Shown: piece after piece, positions 1-8,415 of the stretch | Position numbering within the stretch: position 1 is the first letter of the stretch | Layout of the letters: each line of letters begins with the position of its first letter | From: Salinicoccus sesuvii | GTDB taxonomy: Bacteria > Bacillota > Bacilli > Staphylococcales > Salinicoccaceae | Direction of reading: 5' to 3' | Assembly (NCBI RefSeq): GCF_042648145.1 | Contig: NZ_JBHRWV010000004.1 | Location: forward strand, 62,001-126,000 | Length of the DNA stretch: 64,000 nt | Made by a program: the position numbers and the translations under genes | Notes under the pieces: model-generated | Seen by the model: only the letters and a program-made list of their open reading frames with translations | Told to the model about the DNA's origin: nothing | Databases searched by the model: none

Positions 1-673
1 CTTCATCACTGATCAGAGGTCTGTCATCTTCAAGATCGGCAGTCGGCAGTTTATTGGCCAGATGTTCAGGGGCACCGAGGTACTCGAGTAGCATCCTGCC
101 CTGCCTTTTGTTTAAACCGAATAGAGGAATCAAATCGGCTGCACCGTCACCAAATTTCGTGTAGAATCCAGTAATGGCTTCTGCTGGGTGATCCGTACCG
201 AGTACTATACCGCTTGTCGAGGCAGCAACCGCGTACTGCGCCTTCATTCGCTCTCGCGCTTTCTCATTTCCTTCGACAAAATCGCTCAGTACATAGCCTG
301 CTTCCTTGAGCGATGCGACACTCTGCTCGACATTTGGACGAATATTGATGGTTGCGGTATGTGTTGGTTTTATATATTCTATCGCATCAAGCGCATCCTG
401 TTCATCATTCTGCTTGCCGTAAGGCAGGCGCAATGCGTGAAATTCATAGCCGCCATCTGTTTCTTCATTCAGTTCGTCAACTGCCATCTGCGTAAGTTTA
501 CCGAGCAGCGTGGAGTCCTGACCACCTGAGATTCCGAGTACGAATGACTTGATGAATGTATGATGCTTGACGTAGTCCTTCATGAAATCGATGATTTCCC
601 TGACTTCCGTTGCCGGGTCGATTTCAGGCTTTACATGGAATTCCTTTAGAATATCTGCTTGCAATGCTGTCAT
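1..673 (-). CDS. nadE: NAD synthetase, ammonia-dependent (3' end outside window)
   Basis: Catalyses the last step of NAD synthesis: nicotinate adenine dinucleotide + ATP + NH3 gives NAD. About 224 N-terminal residues are visible; the C-terminus lies beyond base 1. The ATP-pyrophosphatase loop SGGQDST is present near residue 47, and later GTDHPAEA and GDGAADLIPLFGLNKRQ match the family. The start ATG at 673 follows GGAG that lies inside the end of pncB, six bases upstream, so the two genes are one operon. Identity is firm; only the missing end is unknown. Confidence 0.95.
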   Translation of the reverse strand, partial: MTALQADILKEFHVKPEIDPATEVREIIDFMKDYVKHHTFIKSFVLGISGGQDSTLLGKLTQMAVDELNEETDGGYEFHALRLPYGKQNDEQDALDAIEYIKPTHTATINIRPNVEQSVASLKEAGYVLSDFVEGNEKARERMKAQYAVAASTSGIVLGTDHPAEAITGFYTKFGDGAADLIPLFGLNKRQGRMLLEYLGAPEHLANKLPTADLEDDRPLISDE

Positions 674-679
674 TTCATA

Positions 680-2131
680 TCACTCCAATGTTTTATTACT
701 CGCTTCCTCAATAAGGTCTTGCTTGATTTGCCACAACGTCTTTGAGAGATCGACCGGATACTCCTCCGGGTTCAAAAAGCGCTTGTATTCTTCCCAAAGC
801 AGAGTCAGTCCCTGCTCGTGTCGTTGCTTCATCATATCAACGCTTTCTGGTTCATAGACACATTCGCCATCGACGAAAATATCTTTCATCAATTCGACCA
901 TCTCGTAGGAACGGATGAGTTTGCGCTTCATTGTATGAATGGGGTGGAACATAAGCAATGGTGCGTCCTGCTCTGTCTTTTCCCCAAAATACGTAATATA
1001 TTCACCTTCCGACATGCCAGTATTACGGTTGATGATACGATGGATGTTCTTTTTCCCAGGTGTAGTCACTTTTTCTGGGTTACCTGAAATCTTGATGCGG
1101 TTTTCAAGTTCGCCCGCCTCATTTTCTATGGCGACAAGCTTGTACACTGCGCCAAGCGCGGGCTGGTCATAAGCGGTAATCAGCTTAGTGCCTATCCCAA
1201 AGCTATCGACTTTCGCACCTTGGGAGAGGAGGGAGAGGATCGTCAATTCATCGAGATCGTTCGAAACAATAATCTTGGCCTCTTGGAATCCTGCAGCATC
1301 GAGCATTTTCCTTGCCTCTTTTGATAGGTAGGCAATGTCACCCGAGTCGAGCCGGATGCCGATGAAATTGATCTTATCACCATATTCCTTGGCCACTTTA
1401 ATTGCATTTGGCACACCTGATTTCAATGTGTCGAAAGTATCCACTAAGAAGACGCAGTTATCATGGGTATCAGCGTAGGCTTTGAATGCCTCGTAGTCAT
1501 CCCCGTACGCCTGGACCATGGCATGCGCATGCGTACCACTCGCCGTGAGACCGAATAGTTTCGCTGCACGCACATTGCTCGTGCCGTCGAACCCACCAAT
1601 GATGGCCGCACGCGCGCCCCAAAGTGCTGCATCGAACTCGTGCGCACGACGCGTACCAAACTCCATTAGTGTACTCTCAGGTACAATTTGACGGATACGG
1701 CTCGCCTTGGTGGCAATGAGTGTCTGGAAATTGACGATATTAAGAAGCGCCGTCTCCACGAGCTGCGCTTCGATGATTGGCGCTTCTACTTGAACCAGTG
1801 GCATGTTGGCAAAAACAACCTCACCTTCCTGCATGGCACGGACATTGCCGGTGAAGCGCAAATCCTTGAGGTATGATAGAAAATCATCGTCATATCCAAT
1901 CGATTTCAGATACTCGATATCGGACTCCGAAAATTTCAGATTCCTAAGAAAGTCAATGATGCGTTCGAGTCCGGCAAATACTGCATATCCATTGCCAAAC
2001 GGCATATTTCTGAAATAAAGATCGAATACTGCTGTACGGTCCTTGAGACCTTGTTCTAGGTAGGTTTTACTCATATTGATCTGATACAGATCGGTATGCA
2101 GCATAAAACTGTCATCTTCAAATTGATACAT
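680..2131 (-). CDS. pncB: Nicotinate phosphoribosyltransferase
   Basis: Converts nicotinate, PRPP and ATP to nicotinate mononucleotide, the entry of the Preiss-Handler salvage path. 483 residues, normal for the Firmicute type. Visible blocks include LHTDLYQINM near the N-terminus, FGTRRAHEFDAALWGARA around the active-site histidine, and RLDSGDIAYLS in the phosphate-binding region. The frame is open 24 codons further upstream, but GGAGGG ten bases before the ATG at 2131 and the family N-terminus favour this start. It is first in a pncB-nadE operon and divergent from the MFS gene at 2224. Confidence 0.95.
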   Translation of the reverse strand: MYQFEDDSFMLHTDLYQINMSKTYLEQGLKDRTAVFDLYFRNMPFGNGYAVFAGLERIIDFLRNLKFSESDIEYLKSIGYDDDFLSYLKDLRFTGNVRAMQEGEVVFANMPLVQVEAPIIEAQLVETALLNIVNFQTLIATKASRIRQIVPESTLMEFGTRRAHEFDAALWGARAAIIGGFDGTSNVRAAKLFGLTASGTHAHAMVQAYGDDYEAFKAYADTHDNCVFLVDTFDTLKSGVPNAIKVAKEYGDKINFIGIRLDSGDIAYLSKEARKMLDAAGFQEAKIIVSNDLDELTILSLLSQGAKVDSFGIGTKLITAYDQPALGAVYKLVAIENEAGELENRIKISGNPEKVTTPGKKNIHRIINRNTGMSEGEYITYFGEKTEQDAPLLMFHPIHTMKRKLIRSYEMVELMKDIFVDGECVYEPESVDMMKQRHEQGLTLLWEEYKRFLNPEEYPVDLSKTLWQIKQDLIEEASNKTLE

Positions 2132-2223
2132 TTGTTCCAGTCCCTCCATGAAGTGCTGTAAATCAGTTATAATCATTCTAACACAACAATTTTTTATCGA
2201 CATAATATTACAGGAGGATTCAC

Positions 2224-3405
2224 ATGAAATTCGAGAGTTTCAGGGCGCGCTTTATCGTCCTATCCCTTATTGTCTGCATATCCGGTTTTTCTCAAGGGAT
2301 GCTTCTCCCCCTTATTTCTTTTATTTTCGAGAACCGGGAGGTCCATGCGACAATCAACGGACTGCATGCATCAGGGCTTTACATAGGTGTATTCTTATCA
2401 GCCCTTTTTATAGAAGCACCGTTAAGAAAATACGGATTCCGGCCTATGATCATCACCGGCGGCATCATCGTTGGCATCTGTCTGTTGCTCTTTCCGGTAC
2501 TTGACTCCATTTGGATCTGGTTTCTGTTGAGATTGCTTGTCGGCATCGGCGATAACGTCTTACATTTCAGCACCCAGACTTGGCTGACACAAAGTACACC
2601 ACAGCACAAACTTGGCAAGGTCATTGCATTCTATGGCCTGTTCTTTTCGCTCGGCTTTATGATCGGACCTAAAGTCAGTGAACTTGTGACCATCTGGGAA
2701 CCTCTGCCATTCCTTGTCTCCGGAGTGCTCACCATGATCGGCTGGCCGCTCATTTTCCTGCTTCGAGGCGCTGAGAGGGAAAAACCGATTGACTCAGGTG
2801 TAAAAGTAACTATATTCAACACATTCAAGAACTTCAAGGCCGTACTCACGACAAGTTGGATTGCTTTCTTGTTCCCAATGCTATTTGGCATTTTTGAGGC
2901 ATCATTAAACAGTAATTTCCCGGTTTTTGCCATCCGGAACAATTTCCAGTTATCGGATATTACATGGATCCTGCCAGCCTTCAGTTTCGGTTCCATACTA
3001 TTACAAGTGCCAATCGGAGCGCTCGGTGACAGAATCGGACGCGGGCGGCTCATTTCGGTCCTTTTGGCCCTTGGTGCAGTGACCTTTTTGTTCATGGAAG
3101 TATTTAATAACTCGTTCATCATGCTGTTGTTACTATTTACGCTAGCTGGGATATTTGTCGGTTCGATGTACTCTCTAGGCATCAGCTATATGACGGATAT
3201 TACACCGAAATTCAATTTGCCTGCCGGCAATCTTATGGCAGGTATTATGTTCAGCCTCGGCAGTATTGCCGGGCCGGTAGTTGGCGGATACATTATTACA
3301 GTGACAGAAGGCACCTATTATTTCAGCTTCTTCTCAGTCGCTATAATCATAACGCTTATATTGAACATTTTATTTATGTATAGGCGCGGCAATGTGGCAC
3401 AATAG
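2224..3405 (+). CDS. MFS transporter, 12 TM
   Basis: Major facilitator superfamily protein of 393 residues with about twelve hydrophobic segments. The loop after TM2 (KYGFRPMIITGG) and the loop after TM8 (LGDRIGRGRLIS) are the two MFS loop-2/8 motifs. AGGAGG lies eight bases before the ATG. It stands between pncB and pncA, so transport of a pyridine compound is possible by context, but its sequence resembles general drug or sugar efflux MFS proteins and the substrate cannot be read from it. Confidence 0.85.
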   Translation: MKFESFRARFIVLSLIVCISGFSQGMLLPLISFIFENREVHATINGLHASGLYIGVFLSALFIEAPLRKYGFRPMIITGGIIVGICLLLFPVLDSIWIWFLLRLLVGIGDNVLHFSTQTWLTQSTPQHKLGKVIAFYGLFFSLGFMIGPKVSELVTIWEPLPFLVSGVLTMIGWPLIFLLRGAEREKPIDSGVKVTIFNTFKNFKAVLTTSWIAFLFPMLFGIFEASLNSNFPVFAIRNNFQLSDITWILPAFSFGSILLQVPIGALGDRIGRGRLISVLLALGAVTFLFMEVFNNSFIMLLLLFTLAGIFVGSMYSLGISYMTDITPKFNLPAGNLMAGIMFSLGSIAGPVVGGYIITVTEGTYYFSFFSVAIIITLILNILFMYRRGNVAQ

Positions 3406-3448
3406 AATCATGTAAAACCATATCATAAGTTTCCAGGAGGAAAAATGA

Positions 3449-4000
3449 ATGAACAATGCACTGCTAGTCATCGACTATTCATACGATTTTGCTGCACCAG
3501 ATGGCAGATTGACTGCTGGTACGGCAGCCCAAGCAATCGAAGCTGCCCTCGTAGAGAAGATTAAAACATCACATGAAGCTGGTACTCCCATCTTTTTCAT
3601 GATGGATCTTCACTTTGATGATGATGAAATGCATCCGGAATCGAAGCTGTTTCCCGCACACAATATTGAAAACACCAACGGCCGCGAACTTTACGGTGAA
3701 GTGCGTGATATCTATCAACAGATCAAGGACGCAAAGAATGTATTTTTCATTGATAAGAGGCGCTACAGTTCATTTGCCGGCACACCCCTCCACCAGCTGT
3801 TGCTGGAACGGAAAATCGATGCCGTAACACTGACTGGTCTCGTGACTGATATCTGTATTATGCATACAGCGGTAGACGCCTACAATCTTGGCTATGACAT
3901 CATTGTCCCTAGCGACTGCGTTGCCTCCTTTAACGAGCCTGCTCATGAAATGGCACTCGAACACTTCAAAAATGCACTCGGGGCAACTATAGAACCATAG
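3449..4000 (+). CDS. pncA: Nicotinamidase (isochorismatase-like cysteine hydrolase)
   Basis: Hydrolyses nicotinamide to nicotinate and ammonia in the cytoplasm, feeding PncB and NadE encoded next door. 183 residues. The catalytic triad is D9, K103 and C136. The metal-site pattern D53-L-H55, H62-P-E and FPAH71 matches nicotinamidases rather than other isochorismatase-family hydrolases. The ATG at 3449 follows AGGAGG; an ATG four bases earlier is out of frame and leads into a different reading frame. With pncB and nadE this gives the complete salvage path except nadD. Confidence 0.92.
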   Translation: MNNALLVIDYSYDFAAPDGRLTAGTAAQAIEAALVEKIKTSHEAGTPIFFMMDLHFDDDEMHPESKLFPAHNIENTNGRELYGEVRDIYQQIKDAKNVFFIDKRRYSSFAGTPLHQLLLERKIDAVTLTGLVTDICIMHTAVDAYNLGYDIIVPSDCVASFNEPAHEMALEHFKNALGATIEP

Positions 4001-4065
4001 AACGATGCATAATTCAATGATAAAATGGGAAAAGTAATATCATAATCATAAGGAGAATCAACATT

Positions 4066-4989
4066 ATGACTCAAATTAGAATTTTTGGACACCAGAATCC
4101 TGATACAGACACAATCACTTCAGCCATCGTTACAGCAGATATCGAGCAACAACTCGGCAATGAGGCAAGCGCCTACCGCCTCGGTAATATTGGAGCAGAA
4201 ACTCAGTATGCACTCGAGCACTTTGGCGTCAAAACGCCGGAACTGCTCGAAACGCTTGAAGATGGCGCTGATGTGATTCTTGTAGACCACAATGAATTTC
4301 AGCAGTCTGCAGAAAATATCGAAATGGCCAACATATTGAAAGTATATGATCACCATAGAATTGCCAACTTCCAGACGGAGGGACCGCTCTACTATCGTGC
4401 AGAACCTGTCGGTTGTACAGCTACCATCCTCAAGAAGGTATATGAAGAAAATGACCTCTTGATTTCAAAGGAAATGGCCGGACTCATGCTTTCTGCCATT
4501 ATTTCTGATACACTCCTTTTCAAATCGCCGACAACAACGGAAGAAGACAGTGTTGCAGCACAGTCTTTAGCGGAGATGGCAGACATAGATATTGAGAGCT
4601 ATGGTACCGAAATGCTTAAAGCAGGTGCTTCTACGAAAGATAAAACGGCTGAAGCACTCATCACTGCAGATGCAAAATCTTTCGAGATGGGCCAGAGAAC
4701 GACACGCATTGCGCAAATTAACGTTGTCGATGTGGACGAAGTGTTCGAGCGCAAACAAGAACTGGAAGATGCAATCCACAGTCAGATTGATCAAGAAGGC
4801 TATGATCTGTTCGTATTGGTTGTAACAGACATCCTGAACTCCAACTCTAGAGTGCTTGCACTCGGTACAGAAGCACAGTCTGTCGAGAGAGCATTCGACG
4901 TTTCATTAGACAATAATTCTGCAGTTTTAGAAGGCGTGGTTTCACGCAAGAAGCAAGTAGTACCTCAGATCACTAAAGCATTGTCATAA
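4066..4989 (+). CDS. ppaC: Manganese-dependent inorganic pyrophosphatase
   Basis: Family II (DHH) pyrophosphatase that hydrolyses PPi to two phosphates. 307 residues, the normal length. Metal-binding motifs are visible in order: FGHQNPDTD near residue 6, VDHNE near 73, VYDHHRIANF near 95, then the DHHA2 domain with VSRKKQVVP near the end. AAGGAG precedes the ATG. The acetyltransferase gene follows after 12 bases and is probably co-transcribed. Confidence 0.96.
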   Translation: MTQIRIFGHQNPDTDTITSAIVTADIEQQLGNEASAYRLGNIGAETQYALEHFGVKTPELLETLEDGADVILVDHNEFQQSAENIEMANILKVYDHHRIANFQTEGPLYYRAEPVGCTATILKKVYEENDLLISKEMAGLMLSAIISDTLLFKSPTTTEEDSVAAQSLAEMADIDIESYGTEMLKAGASTKDKTAEALITADAKSFEMGQRTTRIAQINVVDVDEVFERKQELEDAIHSQIDQEGYDLFVLVVTDILNSNSRVLALGTEAQSVERAFDVSLDNNSAVLEGVVSRKKQVVPQITKALS

Positions 4990-5001
4990 GGAGGAAGAAG
5001 T

Positions 5002-5265
5002 ATGCTGAAAAAAGAAGCAGGTAGGCTCTATCTAGAAGAAGGACACGATGTTATCGCAGAACTCGTCTACACCGAAACTGATGAATATTACGATGTAACA
5101 AGCACATATACAAGGCCTGACTACCGAAACAGAGGTTTAGCTAGGGATCTTGTTGATGAAATCGTCGAGATGGCACGTGAAGACAACAAGAAAGTGCAAC
5201 CAACATGCCCCTACGTTGCTTTTGCCATCCGCGATTCAAGCTATGATGATGTAAAAATAAAATAA
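5002..5265 (+). CDS. Small GNAT-like N-acetyltransferase (YjdJ type)
   Basis: 87-residue protein of the compact GCN5-like class. The segment YTRPDYRNRGLARDLVDEIVEMA holds the acetyl-CoA pyrophosphate loop (R-N-R-G-L-A), and CPYVAFAIRD forms the C-terminal strand and helix. Such minimal acetyltransferases occur beside housekeeping genes in staphylococci; their substrate is unknown. AGGAGG lies seven bases before the ATG. It is co-directional with ppaC and ends one base before a very long hairpin. Confidence 0.8.
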   Translation: MLKKEAGRLYLEEGHDVIAELVYTETDEYYDVTSTYTRPDYRNRGLARDLVDEIVEMAREDNKKVQPTCPYVAFAIRDSSYDDVKIK

Positions 5266-5309
5266 CCATTTAAAATCCCCGCCATTTTCATGGCGGGGAT
5301 TTTAAATGG
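5266..5309. terminator. Bidirectional hairpin, 20-bp perfect stem
   Basis: Arms 5266-5285 and 5290-5309 pair perfectly around a TTTC loop. The stem has a GC-rich core flanked by A/T runs that provide U tracts on both strands. It ends the ppaC-acetyltransferase unit and may also end the lactonase operon coming from the other side. Confidence 0.85.
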
Positions 5310-5403
5310 AAGGAATTCCAAAAATAATAGTTGAAAGAATGAAAAAATGGTATAAACAAATACTATCTTAATTTTTCTGAAAAATCAATATTATCAGGAA
5401 TTT

Positions 5404-5697
5404 TTATTCGCTAAATATTTTACTTATTACACTTTCCTTGCCTGTTTCAAGCCGTTCTTTGGAACAGGCATCTGCTATGCGATAGTCCAGCTCTCCAGTG
5501 GCTCTGGAGAATGACACTTCATCGAGATAATTTGTCGTCTCGGCCTGATCGAAACATCCCGGGTGGAAGATTTCTTTCAGTGTATGATCGACGATGACGC
5601 GTTCCGACGAGCTTGTACGGTCTGCCAGAGGCAGAAACAGCACAAGCATCGCAAGCAGAACAAGTACAAGAGTAATCCATATACTTTTTCTATTCAT
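5404..5697 (-). CDS. Small membrane-anchored or secreted protein, unknown
   Basis: 97 residues: a short basic start (MNRKS), one hydrophobic segment at residues 6-26, then a polar domain with two cysteines (GCFD near 48; DACSK near 79). There is no lipobox. I do not recognise the family. Its ATG directly follows the stop of the lactonase gene (TAAATG), so translation is probably coupled. The two extracellular cysteines could form a disulfide; this is inference. Confidence 0.65.
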   Translation of the reverse strand: MNRKSIWITLVLVLLAMLVLFLPLADRTSSSERVIVDHTLKEIFHPGCFDQAETTNYLDEVSFSRATGELDYRIADACSKERLETGKESVISKIFSE

Positions 5698-6717
5698 TTA
5701 GAGGAATCCGACGAAGACGCCTTCCGGTGCTTCAACTTCGCCTTCTTGACGTTCAATAGTGCCGTCCTCGTTAATTTTGAACAGCACCACATTGTGGGAA
5801 CGTTCGTGAGCACAAACCAGATATTCTCCATCAGGTGTTATATTAAAGTCTCGTGGCCAGTCTCCATTGGTAGATTCGATTTGAGTACGTTTGAGCGTTT
5901 TGCCATCCGACTCAATTTCGAATACAGCGATGCTGTTGTGTCCTCTATTCGAGACGTAGATGTATTTACCGTTCGGGTGCTTGCGTATCGCACTCCCCTG
6001 GGAATGGCCGTCGAAAGACTCAGGGAGTGCAGAATACGTTTCGATTGGGAAGAATTCGCCGTCGTGATAGTTCGCAACGATGACTTCATTGGAAAGTTCC
6101 GTAAAGATATACGCATATTTCCCACCGTCTCCAAAGACAAGGTGTCTTGGACCGCTCCCTGCAGCAACTTTGCTTTCGGAGACCTTTTCAAGTCTATCTT
6201 CTTTGATTTCGAGCGTGACAATTTTGTCTGCTCCGAGATCGACAGCCGCAATATACTTGAGGTCCGGCGTTTCGACGACGAAGTGGGAGTGCGGATTGTC
6301 CTGACGTTCGTGAGGCCCGTCCCCTTCTACCTGGAAAACATCCAGTCGCTCTGTCACGATACCGCGAGAATCCACACGATACAGTCTGATTTCACCCGAC
6401 AGATAAACCGCATCTACCAAATAGTTCTGATCCGATGTGAGTGTTAGATGGCACCCGGATGCCCCTTCCTCGAGACAGTCTTCGATAAAACGCAGTTCGC
6501 CTGCTTCAAAATCATTCACACCGAACGTAGCAATACCTGCTTTCGTCCTACCTTGCTTTACTGCATAGATGCGATCGTTCCTTATATCCAGGTAAGTCGC
6601 ATTGGGAGATTCCGCTGCCTCTTCTACCGAAACGAGCTTGCCCGCTTCAGTATCCAGTTCAAATTTGTAGATACCTTTGCCGTGTTCTTTAGTATAGGTG
6701 CCAACATACCCAATCAT
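5698..6717 (-). CDS. pgl: Lactonase, 6-phosphogluconolactonase family (YkgB-like)
   Basis: 339-residue seven-bladed beta-propeller lactonase. It probably hydrolyses 6-phosphogluconolactone in the oxidative pentose phosphate pathway. Blocks typical of the family are MIGYVGTYT at the N-terminus, GASGCHLTLT, DNPHSHFV, AVDLGADKI, GSGPRHLVF and VSNRGHNSIAVF. The region upstream of the ATG carries GGAGGAATATC. It leads a two-gene operon with the small protein at 5404. Confidence 0.87.
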   Translation of the reverse strand: MIGYVGTYTKEHGKGIYKFELDTEAGKLVSVEEAAESPNATYLDIRNDRIYAVKQGRTKAGIATFGVNDFEAGELRFIEDCLEEGASGCHLTLTSDQNYLVDAVYLSGEIRLYRVDSRGIVTERLDVFQVEGDGPHERQDNPHSHFVVETPDLKYIAAVDLGADKIVTLEIKEDRLEKVSESKVAAGSGPRHLVFGDGGKYAYIFTELSNEVIVANYHDGEFFPIETYSALPESFDGHSQGSAIRKHPNGKYIYVSNRGHNSIAVFEIESDGKTLKRTQIESTNGDWPRDFNITPDGEYLVCAHERSHNVVLFKINEDGTIERQEGEVEAPEGVFVGFL

Positions 6718-6793
6718 TGATATTCCTCCTACAATTTTTCTATTATCTTAGCATACCAGTAACCATACCCTAAATGAAAAGAATTAATACCTC

Positions 6794-6822
6794 TTGAAAT
6801 ACAGAACATATGTTCGTATAAT
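6794..6822 (+). promoter_or_regulatory. SigA promoter with embedded LexA (SOS) box
   Basis: -35 TTGAAA at 6794-6799, a 17-base spacer, and -10 TATAAT at 6817-6822. Within the spacer, GAACATATGTTC at 6804-6815 is a perfect dyad that matches the Bacillus/Staphylococcus LexA box (GAAC-N4-GTTC) and keeps the flanking G. LexA bound here would block RNA polymerase directly. It lies about 40 bases before the YolD-like gene. Confidence 0.85.
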
Positions 6823-6860
6823 TGAAACAGATAAACGAACAGGCAGGGAAGGGGATGCGT

Positions 6861-7244
6861 ATGGATTACCGTAAATTACCAATTGAAGATCTCGATTCGA
6901 ATATTCCGCAAGGACGCGGAATGATCAAGTGGGCGCCCTTTGCCACTATGCCCGAACAGTTTGAGAAAATTGCTAGTATGATTGAAGATCAGATGAAAGT
7001 GGAGCGGCCGATCTTGTCAGATGACCGCCTCGAAGAAATGAACCGTATTCTGAAGCGAGCCCTCCGAGAAAAACGGAGTGTCAGAGTAGAATATTACTAT
7101 GATGGCTTTCGTTTTCACACCGACTTAAAACTGATTCAAGTTGATGCATGGAGCATGGTGCTCATCGGCCAACCGATGGACAAGACAGATGAGGAAATGG
7201 TATTCATTTCGTTCATTGACGTGCTCAACGTCGTCATGATTTGA
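6861..7244 (+). CDS. YolD-like protein, SOS-controlled
   Basis: 127 residues. The block RGMIKWAPFATMPEQFE near residue 14 is the hallmark of the YolD-like family. In bacilli these genes sit beside UV-damage bypass polymerases (UvrX/YqjW) and are LexA-regulated. No polymerase gene accompanies this copy. The ATG at 6861 has GGAAGGGG at the right spacing; an ATG at 6855 and a TTG at 6822 are in frame, but the latter overlaps the -10 box and cannot be the start. Biochemical function is unknown. Confidence 0.85.
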   Translation: MDYRKLPIEDLDSNIPQGRGMIKWAPFATMPEQFEKIASMIEDQMKVERPILSDDRLEEMNRILKRALREKRSVRVEYYYDGFRFHTDLKLIQVDAWSMVLIGQPMDKTDEEMVFISFIDVLNVVMI

Positions 7245-7247
7245 AAA

Positions 7248-7275
7248 AGCCACGCAGAAAAATTTCTGCGTGGCT
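7248..7275. terminator. Bidirectional terminator
   Basis: Thirteen-base arms (7248-7260 and 7263-7275) pair around AA, with A/T tracts on both sides. It is placed between the converging YolD-like gene and folD. Confidence 0.8.
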
Positions 7276-7280
7276 CCAAA

Positions 7281-8153
7281 TCAGCGCTCCAAGAAGAGTA
7301 CTGGCTCTTTTTGATAGTCTGTCGCTAGCATCAGATGGTAGACAAGGACAGTAGTCGTAATGGCCCCAATGCCACCCGGCACGGGCGTAATGAATGACGT
7401 TTTGTCCTTGACTGCTTCAAAGTTTACGTCACCAACCATTTTACCTGCATCATTGAAGTTGATACCGACATCCACGACCACCGCCCCCTCCCTGACATGT
7501 TCGGGACCGATAAGATTGATGACACCTGCTGCACTGATGATGATATCTGCATCCTTGCATCTCTTGATTAAGTCATCAGTGTATACATTGCATATCGTCA
7601 CTGTGGCGTTACGATTCATCAACATTAGAGAAAGCGGCTTACCAACAACGGCGCTTGCTCCGACCACTGTAACATTCTTACCTTCGAGATCAATATCATA
7701 GAAGTCGAGCATTTCTATCACGCCTGCTGGTGTACAGGGTTCCAGCCGGTTGCGTTCCCCCGTCAGAACCTGTCCTAGATTGAACGGGGTCATCCCATCG
7801 ATATCCTTGATCGGGTTCATCAGCTCCACAACACGTCTCATATCGATGTGGTCAGGCAACGGCTGCAACAGCAATATACCGTTGATGGCATAGTCCTCGT
7901 TGATTTCACGAAATTTAGTTAGAAATGCCCTATTCGAAATGTCATCTGGAAAATGGAACTGCTCTGTATCGATGGACAGCTTCTCAAACCGCTTCATCGC
8001 CGCCCTTTCGTACGATATGGCATCTGATAGCTCACCAACCCTTACAAACGCGACTTTCGGTCTGATTCCATGCTTTCTTGATTCCTCTACCGCATCTTTT
8101 ATACCTTCCGACAGATGTGCCGCAACTGCTTTGCCATCCATGATCGTCGTCAT
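7281..8153 (-). CDS. folD: Bifunctional methylene-THF dehydrogenase/cyclohydrolase
   Basis: Interconverts 5,10-methylene-, methenyl- and 10-formyl-tetrahydrofolate using NADP. 290 residues. Visible family blocks are SYERAAMKRFEKL (catalytic Y and K region), LLLQPLPDHI, KDIDGMTPFNLG, PCTPAG, and the Rossmann segment VVGASAVVGKP. The usual C-terminal PGGVGPMT block reads PGGIGAIT here. Single gene with its own terminator. The formyl-THF deformylase purU at 62.9 kb acts on its product. Confidence 0.95.
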   Translation of the reverse strand: MTTIMDGKAVAAHLSEGIKDAVEESRKHGIRPKVAFVRVGELSDAISYERAAMKRFEKLSIDTEQFHFPDDISNRAFLTKFREINEDYAINGILLLQPLPDHIDMRRVVELMNPIKDIDGMTPFNLGQVLTGERNRLEPCTPAGVIEMLDFYDIDLEGKNVTVVGASAVVGKPLSLMLMNRNATVTICNVYTDDLIKRCKDADIIISAAGVINLIGPEHVREGAVVVDVGINFNDAGKMVGDVNFEAVKDKTSFITPVPGGIGAITTTVLVYHLMLATDYQKEPVLFLER

Positions 8154-8239
8154 AAAAAAGCTCCTTTATCCCTTTTACTCAATATAACATAGTGTATTGA
8201 TTGGGATGCAGTGAAAACAGGCATCGCGATAAATAAAAA

Positions 8240-8257
8240 GCCACCCCGGAGGGTGGC
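8240..8257 (-). terminator. rpmG terminator
   Basis: GCCACCC and GGGTGGC pair around CGGA; on the minus strand the stem is followed by a T-rich tract (TTTTTATTTAT). Confidence 0.8.
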
Positions 8258-8265
8258 AGATCCAA

Positions 8266-8415
8266 TTATTTTGTTTCACGGTGGATCGTGTATTTGTTCA
8301 GTCTTGGGGAGAATTTCTTCATTTCGATACGCTCAGGATTGTTTCTTTTGTTCTTAGTCGTAATGTAGTTACGATCTCCACTTTCAGTGCAAGCCAAAGT
8401 TACATTTACTCTCAT
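8266..8415 (-). CDS. rpmG: 50S ribosomal protein L33, zinc-free type
   Basis: 49-residue L33. It keeps the family sequence TTKNKRNNPERIEMKKF and ends in HRETK. Of the four cysteines that bind zinc in the C-plus form, only the first (LACTESGDRNY) remains; the others are S, S and L (KKFSPRLNK). This is therefore a C-minus L33. In bacilli such copies usually back up a zinc-binding paralogue during zinc limitation. GGAGG precedes the ATG. I see no clear Zur box upstream. Confidence 0.92.
   Translation of the reverse strand: MRVNVTLACTESGDRNYITTKNKRNNPERIEMKKFSPRLNKYTIHRETK

Noticed and set aside
5266..5309. Long palindromes (5266, 13015, 46789, 57832) as members of a dispersed repeat family
   Set aside because: The arms differ in sequence; each is a local convergent-gene hairpin rather than a copy of one repeat.
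5563..6447. Long plus-strand open frame (294 codons) opposite the lactonase gene
   Set aside because: It is an antisense shadow of a clear 339-residue lactonase; no ribosome site and no protein-like composition.
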